Source: Cucumis sativus
Taxonomy: Eukaryota; Streptophyta; Magnoliopsida; Cucurbitales; Cucurbitaceae
Reading direction: 5' to 3'
Length of the DNA stretch: 64,000 bases
NCBI RefSeq assembly: GCF_000004075.3
Contig: NC_026661.2
Span: 1,736,001-1,800,000 of the forward strand
Positions 1 through 11,767 of the stretch are shown here, in pieces; positions within the stretch are counted from its first letter, which is position 1; each line of letters opens with the position of its first letter. Under the pieces are notes generated by a model. The model was not told the DNA's origin and did no database searches. It saw nothing but the letters and a program-made list of their open reading frames with translations. The position numbers and the translations under genes were made by a program.

Positions 1-590
1 TATCACCTTCTTTTACGTCAGTATTGTCATCCTCCTCTATAGTTATATGATTGATGTCAACCACTTTTTCCTTCCCCTTTTTAGTTATACGGATCGGTTC
101 TGGCGACTTGTATCCGAGTCCTTTTCTCGACACGGGTATAGAATGTCCTTCCCGTAGAAGCTTCTTTTGAGTTGAGGAGAGCTCAGGTAGGTCATGAATT
201 TCCAAGCTTTTAAACTCGGTGTGAGCTGTGAAGTCATAACCTGCTTTCGCCATCAATTTGTAAGCCTTGGGGTCGAATCCGTCTTTCGTTCGCCTTTGGG
301 GCAATTGCTTCCACCAGATCTACCTTTACCTCTGCTTCGCTATCTTAGTTAGTGGTGTAGTGAAGCTTTCTTTTATGATTTCATGTCACCAACTTTCAAA
401 CCTTTTGGAGACTCCATGAATGGTGATTCGCCTTTCTTGCGCCTTGACAGAGGGACATAACGCAAAACTGGTGTGTTTGCAGCATTTTCATCCTTCAAGA
501 TCATACCCTTTGTGCTGCTAGTGTATGCTTCACCCTTTCCAGAGTTAAAGGTTCTCGCACTTTCATGTGGTTCTGTGGTTGCGAGTGATT

Positions 591-1814
591 TCATTGTGAA
601 TTATCTTCTCCTTTTGTAAGAGGGGTTTCTGCAGGCAAAACTTCTAAAATATTATTATTCTTTGAATAAAACTTTGCATCTGCGAAGTGAGACTCAGCTT
701 CTGAGAATGGATTAGAGTCGGCTTCAACCTTCTTTACACCGTCCTGATAAAATTTGAAGCACTGCAGTGTTGAAGTTACTACTTTTCCATGAATCCAAGG
801 ACGCCCTAGTAACAACTTGTAAGTAGTCCTTGAGTCTATGACATGAAACAATGCACTGGCCTTTAGGTCGCCAATTATGAGTTCTAACCGTATCATGCCT
901 ATTGCTCTTTGGCTACCTTGGTTAAAACCTTGAATTACTAGCTTGCTATTTGAGAGCTCGTCCATCAAGATGCCTAATTGCCACATAGTCGACTTTGGCA
1001 TTATGTTGACAGCTGAGCCATTATCAATGAGGATTCGATCGACTCTCTGTTCTCGAACGTATCCAGAAACATACAAAGGTCTATTATGAAGTTTAGATCC
1101 CAACAACAAATCCTCATCTGAGAAGTCTATAGACATACAATAAGAACCACTCTCATATGTCATAGTCGGAGTACTCGAACTTGATGCTCTTGAATTTAGC
1201 AATGCATCAATAAGGATGGTTTTGGTCTCTTGAGGAAGTGATAATAGATCCTCTACATTAAACCTTGAAAGGTCTTTTGATACTCCCTCTCCTTCTAGTG
1301 ATCTTGGAGGGATTATTTCTTCCTCCGTTGTGTTGATAGCATGACACGCAACGACTTCTGGGTCTTCATCCTGATGATCACAAAGGAAGCTTTTTGGAAG
1401 GAAGTCTGCCAAGGTCACTAAGCGTTGAGGTCGAGAGAAATTCATGTCTTCATTATGTACGAGCTTAAGCTTATGAGTCTTCTTCTTTTTCTTATTCTTT
1501 TGAGTCTTATTTCCTCTTCTATAGTTTTGGTAAGAGCGAGACTCTCTTTGGGTCGGGATCGACTGTCTTTTCTTTCGGTGGGTCACCACTATCCACCCTT
1601 CATCGTCTTCTTCAATTGGTCTTTTCTCTCCTTGAGGATCCTCGTATGAGATTTCCTGAAAGAATTGGACAACTATAGGCTCAAAGGTCCCGAACTGGAC
1701 CAAGCTTTTCCTTTGCTCAAAAATCAATCTCGACGAAGAAGCCTCAGACATTATCGTCACTTCAGCGTGGTTTGTTTGAGCTACTTCCTCCAAATCTAGC
1801 TCATCTTTTCTCAC
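591..1814 (-). pseudogene. Retrotransposon protease-region ORF (aspartic protease-like)
   Basis: A 407-codon open frame within the retrotransposon. The N-terminal half is charged and basic, with a lysine run typical of the gag-protease linker. From about residue 230 it resembles a retropepsin-like fold: ILIDNGSAVNIMP is the active-site motif in the plant-retrotransposon form (Asp-Asn-Gly rather than Asp-Ser/Thr-Gly). Downstream there is a hydrophobic-hydrophobic-Gly motif, LLLGRPWI. In the family this domain cuts the Gag-Pol polyprotein. The frame is open here, but its junction with gag upstream is broken by stops, including a damaged zinc-knuckle-like stretch near 1820-1900. I therefore treat it as a surviving fragment, not an expressed gene. 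Confidence 0.75.
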
Positions 1815-2358
1815 GAGCCAAACCTTAGAATTAGCTCTTCAGCACGAAGCATTTCTACTGGATGACTGAACCGATGACTTGCAGTAATTGGGATCATCTA
1901 CCTTTCCTGCTTGCTCAGGTCGTTTACATTCTGGAGCTGGATCAGCTGCTTCTCTAGTAATTGCTCTAGCATGTCAGATATCTGAATCAGGAAATGGTAA
2001 ACTTTTTCCTGCCTTTCTTTTAAAGTCAGACGTCGCCTTTCGCTTCCATCATCCTTCTTTTCAACCCTCGCTTCTTTCCTTTGGAGAATTTCAGCGGGTT
2101 GTGTTTACGACCATAGATTCTTTCGAGTGCTTTTCAATATCTTTTCAGCACCTTTCATCTCTTTCTTATCTTTCTTACTTCAGGAAAAAAAAATCTTTAG
2201 TTCCTCACTGGCGATGCTCAAACTCCATATCATGAGCTCGAGTTGCCAGTTCAAATGTGGGGCTTTATTCCCTGCAAAATGTAGAGGAGTCCCAGTGCAT
2301 GCCTTGGGTGCACATTTCTACAGCCGACAGTTCGGTGACCGATCTTTACAGTCAAGAC

Positions 2359-3297
2359 TTAGAGCTCTCCATCTATTGATGTAGTCGATGATGGTTCTCC
2401 CTTTCTTTGTTTCGTATTTGTAAGCTCCATCATGCTTACAGTACGCCTGGTGCTGTAGAAGCGATTGAGAAACTCCTTTTCTAGTTGTTCCCAACTCTCA
2501 ATGCTTTCTGGCTCCAGATCAGTATACCATTCAAAAGCATTTCCTTTCAAGCTTCGAACAAATTGTCTGACTAGTTGATCTCCTCTTGATCCTGCATTCT
2601 CACATGTTTCGACGAAGTGAGCAACGTGCTGTTTTGGATTGCCCTTTCCGTCAAACTGCTGGAATTTTGGAGGCTGATATCCAAGCGGCATTCTCAAGTT
2701 GTCGATTCTTTTGGTGTATGGTTTAGAGTACATGAAAGAAGTCTGAGATGGGCCTCCATATTGTGCTCTGATGGAGCTTGTGATCATATCTTGTAATTGT
2801 TGAACCGAGAGAGAAGCCACAGAAGTTGATTGTTGTTGTGGCTGATTTTCTTGTACCACGTTCTTCCCTTTGTCATCAACTTTAACGACAGGAGTTTGAC
2901 TCGATTCAGCAGTTTCACGAGTCTGCATCTGCTCCTTTAAAGCTGCAATTTCGTGGTCTCGTTCATCAACAACCTTCATCAGGAGATTAATTTTTCTCTC
3001 CATCTCCGCCATGGCAGTCTCGACTGCTACATCAGCCATCATGACGGACATCACATCTGGGTGTGCTTCTTTCAGTGACCTGCTAGAGGCAGAATCATAA
3101 TCATTATATAGAGGATTTTCCTTGATGACAATTCCAGCTTTAGGAGATTCCATCAATTGCTTCAGGATGCTCTGCGCGATGGCGGAACCTTGGTCTTGCC
3201 CTTGGATGATCCCCTTGGAACGACTACGGGTGATAGGTCCCGTGTAGGTGTCGCTTGCAGCTGAAGATTTGGATGCAGCTTTCTTTGATGCCATTGA
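2359..3297 (-). pseudogene. Retrotransposon gag, frameshifted
   Basis: The open frame extends up to 3456, but the part above about 3366 is LTR. The natural start is the ATG at 3297, giving MASKKAASK and then a Ser/Thr-rich, basic N-terminus with ITRSRSKG. A predicted coiled coil (EMERKINLLMKVVDERDHE) precedes a retrotransposon gag domain with FDGKGNPKQHVAHFVETC, FVRSLKGNAFEWYTDL and ELEKEFLNRFYSTRR-like motifs. Gag forms the particle that packages element RNA. The reading frame breaks near 2390: the expected continuation (YINRWRAL) is in another frame, so a small indel ends this ORF early. Further stops follow down to about 1850. Confidence 0.8.
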
Positions 3298-3343
3298 TTT
3301 GCTTGTAGATCTAGATGATGAGAGAGAGATGAGAGGTAGAGAT

Positions 3344-3362
3344 GGTCCCACTGGGCGTGCCA
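3344..3362 (-). other. Primer-binding-site-like sequence of the retrotransposon
   Basis: On the minus strand the sequence TGGCACGCCCAGTGGGACC lies a few bases inside the LTR end. It begins with TGG, the complement of a tRNA CCA tail, as expected of the site that primes minus-strand cDNA synthesis. I did not assign the tRNA. Confidence 0.55.
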
Positions 3363-3495
3363 ATTTGTTCGCACGAGATTTCCGGAGAAATTTAATTCGT
3401 GGACTTGAACTTGGGTTGATGTTGTATTTTTGTTGATTTGATGCGATGCGGTTCAATCTCTAGAATTTGATCCTCTGATTCTCTCTCAACTGTAT

Positions 3496-3760
3496 GTCTA
3501 CGCTTGATTTGGAGGAAGCGGAGCACGTGATGTTCTTGAAGTTGTTGAACGTCTACGCTTGATTTGGAGAAGCGGAGCACGTGATGTTCTTGAAGTTTGT
3601 TGAACGTCTACGCTTGATTTGGAGAAGCGGAGCACGTGATGTTCTTGAAGTTTGTTGAACGTCTACGCTTGATTTGGAGAAGCGGAGCACGTGATGTTCT
3701 TCAAGTTGTTGAATGCTTACGCTTGATTTGAGAAGCGGAGCACGTGATGTTCTTGAAGTT
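3496..3760. repeat. Five-copy tandem array of about 55 bp inside the LTR
   Basis: Units beginning GTCTACGCTTGATTTGGAG recur at 3496, 3551, 3606 and 3661, with a diverged fifth at about 3715. The period is 53-55 bp. Every unit contains GAGCACGTGATG, so the palindromic G-box CACGTG occurs at 3524, 3578, 3633, 3688 and 3741. A decayed sixth stretch (GTGATGTTCTTGAAG) follows near 3776. The array lies downstream of the LTR TATA box in the direction of element transcription. Confidence 0.9.
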
Positions 3761-3947
3761 TGGATCTTGGAAGAAGTGATGTTCTTGAAGTTGGAGTCTT
3801 GGAAGAAAGTTTGTATCTTCAAAGCAGCTTCAATCTTCGAGGGTGGTCAACTTCAGAAGTTAGGGAGTCTTCTAGCTCTTGGAAGAATTCTCTCTAGATC
3901 TTCTAGAGTCAAAATTTTCCAACCCCTGCAAATGAGGAGAATTCCTC

Positions 3948-3955
3948 TATTTATA
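3948..3955 (-). promoter_or_regulatory. LTR TATA box
   Basis: On the minus strand, CTCTATAAATAGAGG is a strong plant TATA element inside the LTR. Transcription would start about 30 bp to the left, near 3920, so the tandem array at 3496-3760 would be transcribed leader (R/U5). Position and function are inferred. Confidence 0.55.
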
Positions 3956-4284
3956 GAGTTCACTGGTGGGCTTTATGGGTTTTTGGTTGGTCCATGGACC
4001 AGACCCATGGGCTCAACCATATGGACTTAGGTTATATTTAGTCTTTGGGCTCAATTAAGCTTATTTTTTTTTGGCTTAATTGAACTAAAATGATTAACTT
4101 AATCCAACGATTAATATGAAAACATGTGGCATTATTAGAATGACCAATTTATTTATTTTAACTCTTTAATTTGGGGCATGTGTCAATTTTAATTAGTCCC
4201 AAATTTAATTATTTGTACTTTTCATCATTAACTTAATAAATGATGTGGCAACTTGTAATTGGTCTCAAAATTTCTTATTCAACA

Positions 4285-6731
4285 AACCCGTTTTTGAAGT
4301 ATATGATAACTAAAATGATAAAAAAAAAAAAAGACACCAAAATGAAAACCTTTTGAGAGCACATAGATCAACGACACGAATCAAAATCGAAAGTAAAGAA
4401 CCAAAAGTATTTGAACCTTAAATTTTCCACTATTTTGATTGTCGTAAAAAAATGAGTATAGTTTAGTGATAGTTAACATGTATATGTGTTTGTAAAAAGT
4501 TAGATATTAAAATCTCTGACACTTATCCCATGCATCCGTCCTAAAACATGTGTATATGTATAGATTACTCAACATCAACATTAATTGCGCATTAATAAGC
4601 CAATTCCATGAGTAACTTTTCCCCCCAACAATCAAAAGGATCAACTACAATAATTCTTCAATGCATCTACCGGCCTAACTCTAAATGAAAAAAAAGAAGA
4701 AGAAATAGGGTTGGGTTGAAAAATAAATGTTACTATCAATATTTTGAAGGGTGGGGCAAAAGAAATAAAATGAACTATAATTTTGATACCGCATGTTGTG
4801 GTATTTAATACATAAACATTATATTATACGGTAATATATTATAAAAAAATTTATGCATATTTGATTGTATCGATCATTTTGTAACTCATTTGATTGTCTA
4901 ATCATAGTTTTAGTTTGTCATGTACTTAGTAAATACTTATCTTCACTTTTTTTAAAAAAAATATTTGATTTAAGTTTAAAGAGATACCCCACAAAGTCAT
5001 CTTCAAGTCACACTGTCGAGAACTTAAATCTTCGAACATTCGAACATGGTTAGCTTAATCATGCACGACAAAATTACACGTACCTCCATCTAAAAGATTT
5101 AAAATATATTTTAAAATGTACTATTTTAGCTTTAGTTTTTTTCTTTTTCTTTTTTCCTTTATTATTATTATTAAAGTTTTAATGAAAAAAAGTGGATGAG
5201 GAAAACGCCCATTAAAGGGTCCTTTAGCTTTCTAATTAATAATAATAATTACAACTTTTATAATGATCTTAGGGTTAGGTTCAATGAAGCATATAATTAA
5301 AATAATGTTTTAACTTTTTCCCAAAAGTTAAAATAAAATACATTACATTTTTTATGATTGGATTTGCAATTCTTCTTCTTCTTCTTTCTTTTTAACTTAA
5401 AAATATTGTTTTGATCCAAACTATTCGTCCATAGACATTTTTTTAATGATTTGGATCTGATAGATTTGTGAACTTTAAAAATTAAGAATAGATTTTAAAA
5501 TTTCTAATTTATTCTCAAGTTAATTTTAATATTAAAAAAAATCTAAGGTAGAAAAATTATATTAACATTTTTTTCTTTTATTTTAAAAGACATACGTCAT
5601 TTTTATGGTTCATGAAGCTAAGTTGATTCAACTCATAAGCCAACATCGTATGAGGAAGAGGAATGCTCCCCGAAACTAAGAAAAATATATACAAAATTTG
5701 AGACCAAGCCAAATCTAGAACTTAAATTAAATTTTTTTGATTTATTATAATTATTTTTAATAATGTACATCAAATCAACCTTGATATATATATATATATG
5801 TTTGTAGAATTATGCAAACATTTTAGTTGATTACATGATAAGAAAAGGAAAAGGGGGAAAAGAAAAGGTTTGAGTTTGAACTTTTTGGTGGCTCAAGAAA
5901 AAAAATGATTTGAACAAAACTTAAATTGATTATATTGTTAAATAGTTCTCTAATTTCAAGGTTTGCCAACCTCACAAAATTTCAATACCATGTGGTCTCC
6001 TTTCACTTCCTTGGATTTCTAACCATTAAGAAATTAACAATCAATCAATTAACTTTTTAAATTAATTCCTAATGTGATTTGTTACAATAATTGCTATGTG
6101 AAGTTATTAGTTAAATTATAAATTCATAGTGATATAGTCAAATAGTTTATTTTATTCCTTAAGTTGTGTTTTAGGGATCAAAGTTAATTCACTTCAGCGA
6201 GAAAATCTACCTACTTCTAGAAAGATTTTACGAGTAATAATTTATGAACACACTTCACTAATCTAAAAACGCTTCCCCTAAAATAATTCTTATTGCTTTT
6301 GAAAATATCAAACAATATCTTCGTAAAATGTCTAAGAAGATAAATGACTTATTTTCATAAATTAATGATTCTTCAACGAACACTCGCTTGAAGGCGTCTT
6401 ACCTTTTTATAAGAAGAAAGAAAATAGATCTTGTAAATATTTTAGGTTAAACAAAATTTTCAAATGAATTGGAGAAAGTTGGATGAAATTTGCTATCGAG
6501 TTAAATGAATTTTACTATATTTTGTAAATAGTTTTAATATTTTGATATTTTTGAAAATTATCTATCTCATAAATAGTATAGTGTGTTAAACTCGTGTACT
6601 TTTCAAAATAATTCTTATTGAAGAAGTAAAAATCATAAATAATAAATTCTAATATTTTTTAAATATAAGAATCCATTTAGCAATTTCGTTGTTTTTGAAA
6701 AGTTAAATTAAAAGCTTAATCTTTTAACTTG

Positions 6732-6765
<34 letters not shown>

Positions 6766-8629
6766 GTGTAGTTGATCTAAAAAAAAGTTTAAGAGCTAAA
6801 CTTGCAAATTACCATTTTAAAAATTAGTTTTAATTTGTTCTTAACCATTGTTATTTAAATATAGTTTTTGACTTAAAAATTTGATCAACATTGTAATTTG
6901 GTTTATGATTTTTTCTAAAAGTAAATTCTATAATTAACATTAAATTATTAGTTGACTAGAAATTATAATTTACCATTTAAATTATACCTTTATGGAAAAA
7001 TAAATGTATTATCTTTTTATTATTTTTTTAAAAAATCTATTATTATTATATCTACTTTTAATTATTAATGGTTTAGAATTTAGAAATTAACTCAAGATTA
7101 AAATACAATCAAATATAACAATGTATTTTGTAATTAACTCAAAAATGAAAAAGAACAATAAAAGAAATCCGTGGGACTTAAAATTAAAAAAATATTATGG
7201 AACTAAAATATAAATTAAAAAAATACAACAACATACCTCTTCTCTAAGCATAATTGCTACAAGAATTTTCTCTTTCACCCACGAAAAATAAATGCCCGTC
7301 AAAGTCCACAAAAGGTCTAAGGTATATGTAGACACATTTTTTTGAGTCAATGATATTATCTACAAAAGTTATATGTCATAAGTACCTTTTCTCCAATGTA
7401 TAATAGTTGCGTACTTGCGTCGGTGTACAAATTTTGTAGAGAAAATGATATCATCGACATATTGTCTTTTTACTGATGAGAAATCTTACGTGCCATATAA
7501 GTTATTCTTATAAATATAACCATTCTTCAAAATGCGGTAAAAAACATATGTTTGTCGACATTGCTTTTGTCGGCACAAGTGATTTATAGTTTTGTATATA
7601 AATTATAGTCATTAAATAAGCAATTTCTAAGCCATCATTTTCAATAGTACTTAATAATGCACGAACAACAATTAATCGAGAATTAAATAAATTGAAAAAC
7701 AAATACAATATGGTAGATAAATCACTGATCAAATTTAGTCTTATAATGTCGATCTCAAGAGTATCTCAAGATCAAATATTTGATTTCTATATCTTAGCTT
7801 GTGGATAGTAAGAATTTAAAAAACAAAAAATTTAGACTCCAAAGAAATATTTTTCCCAATCTCTATAGACCACATGTGATGTGATTGAAAGGTTCATAAA
7901 GGAAAAATAAACCACACACATGCATGCATGTGTTTCTTTTCTTTCTCCACCCTCAATTTCACTTAAAATTAAAGTTTATTTCTTTTATTTTTGTTTTTAT
8001 AAAAGAAAATCTATCTTTAACCCAAAAATAATAATAATAATAATAATTTTGAATTCAAAGAGCATAAAGATTTAAGATTGCATTTTCCAACAAACCCCTT
8101 AGTGAAATTTAATCGTACTCTCCATTGTACTTTGGATTCTAAACCGTCTTTGGAAGAATATAATTAATGGGAGCTATTGATTTTTGCACCATAATATATA
8201 TAAGAATATAAACTATCACTATGTTTTCCTCCTACGTTAATAAGTATACTTTTATTCATATTTTTATCTTTTTCGAAGTTATAATAAATTAAACTATTTA
8301 CAAATTATAACAAAATCTTGTATTCTATTAAAATTTTAAATTCTTGGAAGATAGTCTTCTATTTTATATATAAATGAATAAAAAAAAATAATAGGTTGAG
8401 ATGATGAGTGTTCCAAAAAAAAATCTATTAAAAGATGGTTTAGATTTTGGTAGTCCGTTGTTTTTTAAATGCCTCTATGAACTAATTATGATAAAGGAAT
8501 AATTTGTTAAATGTATACTAAATTAGTATAATATGTTTAAAACTAAGTTGAAAATCTAAAAGGAAAAGGAAAAACATTTTCGAGTTTCATATGGACGGAT
8601 TGAGCAAATTCTTCCTATTTTATTAACTC
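4285..8629. other. AT-rich intergenic region, no gene seen
   Basis: No conserved coding segment was recognised on either strand. Short open frames here (for example near 4865 and 7508) have no family resemblance. The region contains (TA)n at 5784-5799 and 6733-6761 and an (ATA)n run at about 8028-8047. Confidence 0.6.
6733..6761. repeat. (TA)n microsatellite
   Basis: About 14 uninterrupted TA units in AT-rich intergenic DNA. Confidence 0.95.
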
Positions 8630-8635
8630 TATAAA
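8630..8635 (+). promoter_or_regulatory. Probable TATA box of the AHL gene
   Basis: CTCTATAAACAACC lies 45 bp before the ATG at 8675, implying a very short 5' leader. It is the only good TATA match close to the start codon. Confidence 0.4.
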
Positions 8636-8674
8636 CAACCAAAGGATTTCATCCTTTCAACAACACAGACAATA

Positions 8675-10085
8675 ATGTCTGATTTGAACTCCGCCGTCCA
8701 CGGCGCCTCCTCCCGCAACGCCAATCAATTTCTCGGTTCAGACCTCCAACTTCAAAACTTCTCACAAACCCATCTTCCCGATCCCAATTCTGCCGATTCA
8801 ACCACTCCCACCACCGGCGGTTCATCCTCGCGCCGCCCTCGTGGCCGCCCCGCCGGCTCCAAGAACAAGCCAAAACCGCCGGTGATCGTAACACGTGACA
8901 GCCCCAACTCTCTGAGGTCGCACGTGCTAGAGGTTTCCCCAGGCTCCGATGTGGTTGAATCCATCTCGACTTACGTCACCCGCCGCCGCTACGGCGTTTG
9001 CATTCTCGGCGGCACTGGCGCCGTCACCAACGTCAACTTGCGTCAGCCGATGTCTCCGTCGGGTTCTGTTATGACTCTTCATGGAACATTTGAGATTGTG
9101 TCTCTGACTGGCACGGCGTTGCCGCCTTCGGGTGCTGGAGGGCTAACGATTTATTTGGCCGACAGGCAACGGCAAGGACATGTCGTCGGAGGAAGCGTCG
9201 TCGGGCCATTGAGGGCATCGAGTCCAGTTACACTGATGGTGGCATCGTTTACGAATGCAGTGTATGATCGGCTACCGGTGGAGGAGGCAGAGCCGCCGGT
9301 ACAAGCTCAGGCATCGGCGTCGCCATCTTCAGATATTACTGGTAAAAGTTTTTAAATCTATCAGATTTCAATTTTATAAAATATCAAAATAAATATTCGA
9401 TAAAATAATTAACAAATAAATAATTTTTTAAATTCACATAATAAGCAAAGAGTAAAAGAAAAGGAAAATTATAATTTGCTTAACATTTATAGTAAGAGTT
9501 AGGAGATGGCCAAAATGAGTTTGGGTTACCATATTGACATATCATAATAAGAATGGGGTTAGTGAAAAATAGTATCACTTAGCTATGCCCCTTGCTCTCG
9601 TTTTGGACTAATTTCAGTATCTTAGGCTTTCCATGTTAGCTAGTAGTTTTAATCAATTCCTAATATATGATTGAACAATCTTTCCTATAATATATGATTA
9701 AATACTAATTTCGATTTAACACTCATTTTGTTTAGTTATACCCAAGTCTCTCGAGAAAAAATTCTCCGATTATAATAAACAAATACACAATTTGTTTACA
9801 TGTTACTTAGAAATGGTTGCAACTTTTTAAAGTTTTATTGCACTTTTTGAATCGTTACGAAAACAACGGTTGTTTGTGGCTCAATTGTAGTTTGAATCTC
9901 ACTTCATAATTGAATATGATATATCGTGTATAGTGAAAATATGATTTATCAACATGTCAACAAAAATTTAATATCCTAATATTATAGGTGGAGGTGGCCA
10001 ACTTAGGGGTATCGAAAGCTTCAACCTTCGTGACGATGGTTACGGTTGGAACAACAATGCATCAAGACCTCCGACAACACTCTGA
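8675..10085 (+). CDS. AT-hook motif nuclear-localized (AHL) protein, AHL16/TEK-like, two exons
   Basis: AHL proteins are nuclear proteins that bind the minor groove of AT-rich DNA and work as oligomers with chromatin partners. Exon 1 is 8675-9341 and exon 2 is 9988-10085, with a GT-AG intron splitting a Gly codon; the product is 254 residues. A Ser-rich N-terminus is followed by one AT-hook at residues 50-60 ([16 protein letters not shown]), then a PPC/DUF296 domain from about residue 75 to 200 with [10 protein letters not shown] and [12 protein letters not shown]. Exon 2 gives a Gly-rich tail ending [14 protein letters not shown]. The tail resembles the end of Arabidopsis AHL16 as I remember it (VTGQGQLGG...SRPPF), which supports both the splice and the subgroup. 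Without splicing the frame would stop at 9355 (226 residues). Exon 1 is strikingly GC-rich compared with its flanks, as is usual in this family. Confidence 0.88.
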
Positions 10086-11767
10086 TAAAAAAAATGAGAA
10101 AAGGTTTAGAAGAAAATCAAACAAATTTTCCTAAGAAATTCGAACGCCTTTTCAATAATGGTCTCCAAAAATTCTTCTTTCACTTTTATTTTTTTTATTT
10201 TTTATTTTTATCAAATAGATTAATTAATGGAAGAGTTTATTTCAATATTTCTTTAACTAAATCATCTTTATTTTTCATGTTATGAGATTTAATTTATTTT
10301 TTTCCCTTCTTTTGATTATGTAAATGTTGGTTTTTTTATAGGATTATTATTTGTGAGAATTGAAATCACAAAGGCCTCACAACTTAAAGCTTAACTTTCT
10401 ATTTGTCACACATTACAAAAATAACTATTTATATATATACAATTCTAAGTTATGTACACCAAGTAAAAATATCGTGGGGTGAAACATCGAACTATATCAA
10501 AATCTTTTAGAGAGATGATAGGCGCCGATACTTTATTCATAGAGTACAATATATCACATTCTTACGACTTATATAAACATACAACTTAAATTGATCTCAA
10601 GTGGCCATATAAGAGTTTCTATGTCACATTAGATTAATTTGACATGCTCATTCATCAAATGAGGAGTGTCAACCTTGGTAAAAGGCCAATGAGTTTTCTT
10701 TTTTTCTTTTTAGTTTTACTCGCCAAGCTATCCTCTTCCCTAGGCCCAAATGGGTTGGAGGTAGATTATGCCACATTCATCAAACGGAGAGGGTCAACCT
10801 TTGTTTAAGTTGAGCATGGTCTATCACTTTGGGCTTTGCGACCTAGACTCCCTTTCTTCGATGCTTAATAAGGACTCAAAAGGTGTGTGATATATTTTTG
10901 TCCAAGTTTTGTTCGTCTCTATGGTTATCACGGTATATAATCTCGATTTTTGTATACAAATAAGTACAATGTTGTAATCGCTTAACTTGAATTTATTGGT
11001 GGATTATCTTTCTTAGGCACATTGTCCTCTCGACAAAGGTAGTGTTGTATCACCGAACTGGGTCACCTACTCGTGTGTTTCTATTGCTTTTCTTTTAGTT
11101 GATTTGTTATTGTCTCTATGATTGCTAGGATGTGTTGTGTGACATCTCTAGCTAACTAGTGTGAAAGAACCGTTTTTCAAAATTTCATTACCATTTTAAT
11201 GCATGTTTCATAGATTTTTCTAACAATATGATGAAAATGTCGATTCACCATTCGTTGAACCCATTAAAACCTAGGAAATATAGATGGACATGTGTGATGT
11301 AAGTTTGATACTATACTAACCACCTATAAACTACATCTTAGTTAGGTTTATTAAAGAAAGAAAATCTCAATATAATTTCCTCCACAAACACAATCCTTGA
11401 AATCAGTAACAGATCCTAAATTTAGGCTTCGATCAACTTTGTCTTTTCTCCACCGTTGGGTAAATCCGTTAATGGTATGTTCCAATAATTTCCCACCATT
11501 CCTCTCCTAAACATCTTGGAACAATGCTCCACCATTGATCCCAACTTCCCTTCCTTTGATTCCACAATCTTGTGATTTCAAACAACATTTCCCAGTTCTG
11601 TTCTTGTCTAGGCTGAAAAAGAAAAGCAACTTCAATTTTCTTCTTTCTTTCCTTTTTGTGGTGACAATATAGTAAAAGATGTGTTTTTACAGACAGGGAC
11701 TAAAACGAAACTTTGATAATTGATAACTCAACAGAGAACTTGGAGCTAAGAAGTAAAACAATAATAA
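10086..11767. other. Intergenic region, no gene seen
   Basis: This is AT-rich sequence between the AHL gene and the CSLD gene. The stretch 10600-11100 has two loosely similar segments (ATTCATCAAA..GAG..GTCAACCTT at about 10650 and 10777), which suggests an old, unidentified repeat. The last few hundred bases are presumably CSLD promoter and leader, but I see no clear TATA box. Confidence 0.5.

Larger units (their letters stand above)
1..4284 (-). mobile_element. Ty3/gypsy-like LTR retrotransposon, 5' part only, degenerate
   Basis: The element lies on the minus strand and runs off the left edge of the window. In transcription order it shows a 5' LTR (4284 down to 3366), a primer-binding-site-like sequence just inside it, a gag region, a linker and an aspartic-protease region. 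Reverse transcriptase and integrase would lie to the left and are not present. Gag and the gag-protease linker carry frameshifts and stops, so this copy does not encode one continuous polyprotein. Positions 1-590 read as poorly conserved linker downstream of the protease. The family call rests on the order LTR, primer site, gag, protease and on the gag and protease motifs. The superfamily (gypsy rather than copia) is inferred from gag style, because no RT or integrase is visible. Confidence 0.85.
3366..4284 (-). repeat. 5' long terminal repeat of the retrotransposon (about 919 bp)
   Basis: On the minus strand the LTR starts TGTTGAATAAG at 4284 and ends GTGCGAACA at 3366, giving the canonical TG...CA ends, with the primer site directly inside. 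It contains a TATA box at 3948-3955 (minus) and, downstream of it in the transcribed part, a tandem array. The partner LTR is outside the window, so LTR identity, insertion age and target-site duplication cannot be assessed. The base pairs next to the outer end are AACCC at 4285-4289. Confidence 0.7.

Noticed and set aside
1425-1649. Plus-strand ORF opposite the protease region
   Set aside because: It is antisense to the retrotransposon linker, and its hydrophobic composition comes from complementing Lys-rich codons.
3486-3766. The LTR tandem array as a CRISPR-like array
   Set aside because: The units are contiguous near-identical copies with no unique spacers, in a plant LTR.
8649-8964. Minus-strand ORFs opposite the AHL exon
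   Set aside because: They are shadows of the GC-rich AHL exon 1. They have low-complexity Arg/Gly content and no family features.
10046-10285. 79-codon plus-strand ORF near the AHL 3' end
   Set aside because: It overlaps AHL exon 2 in another frame, continues into poly-T/AT sequence and lacks any motif.
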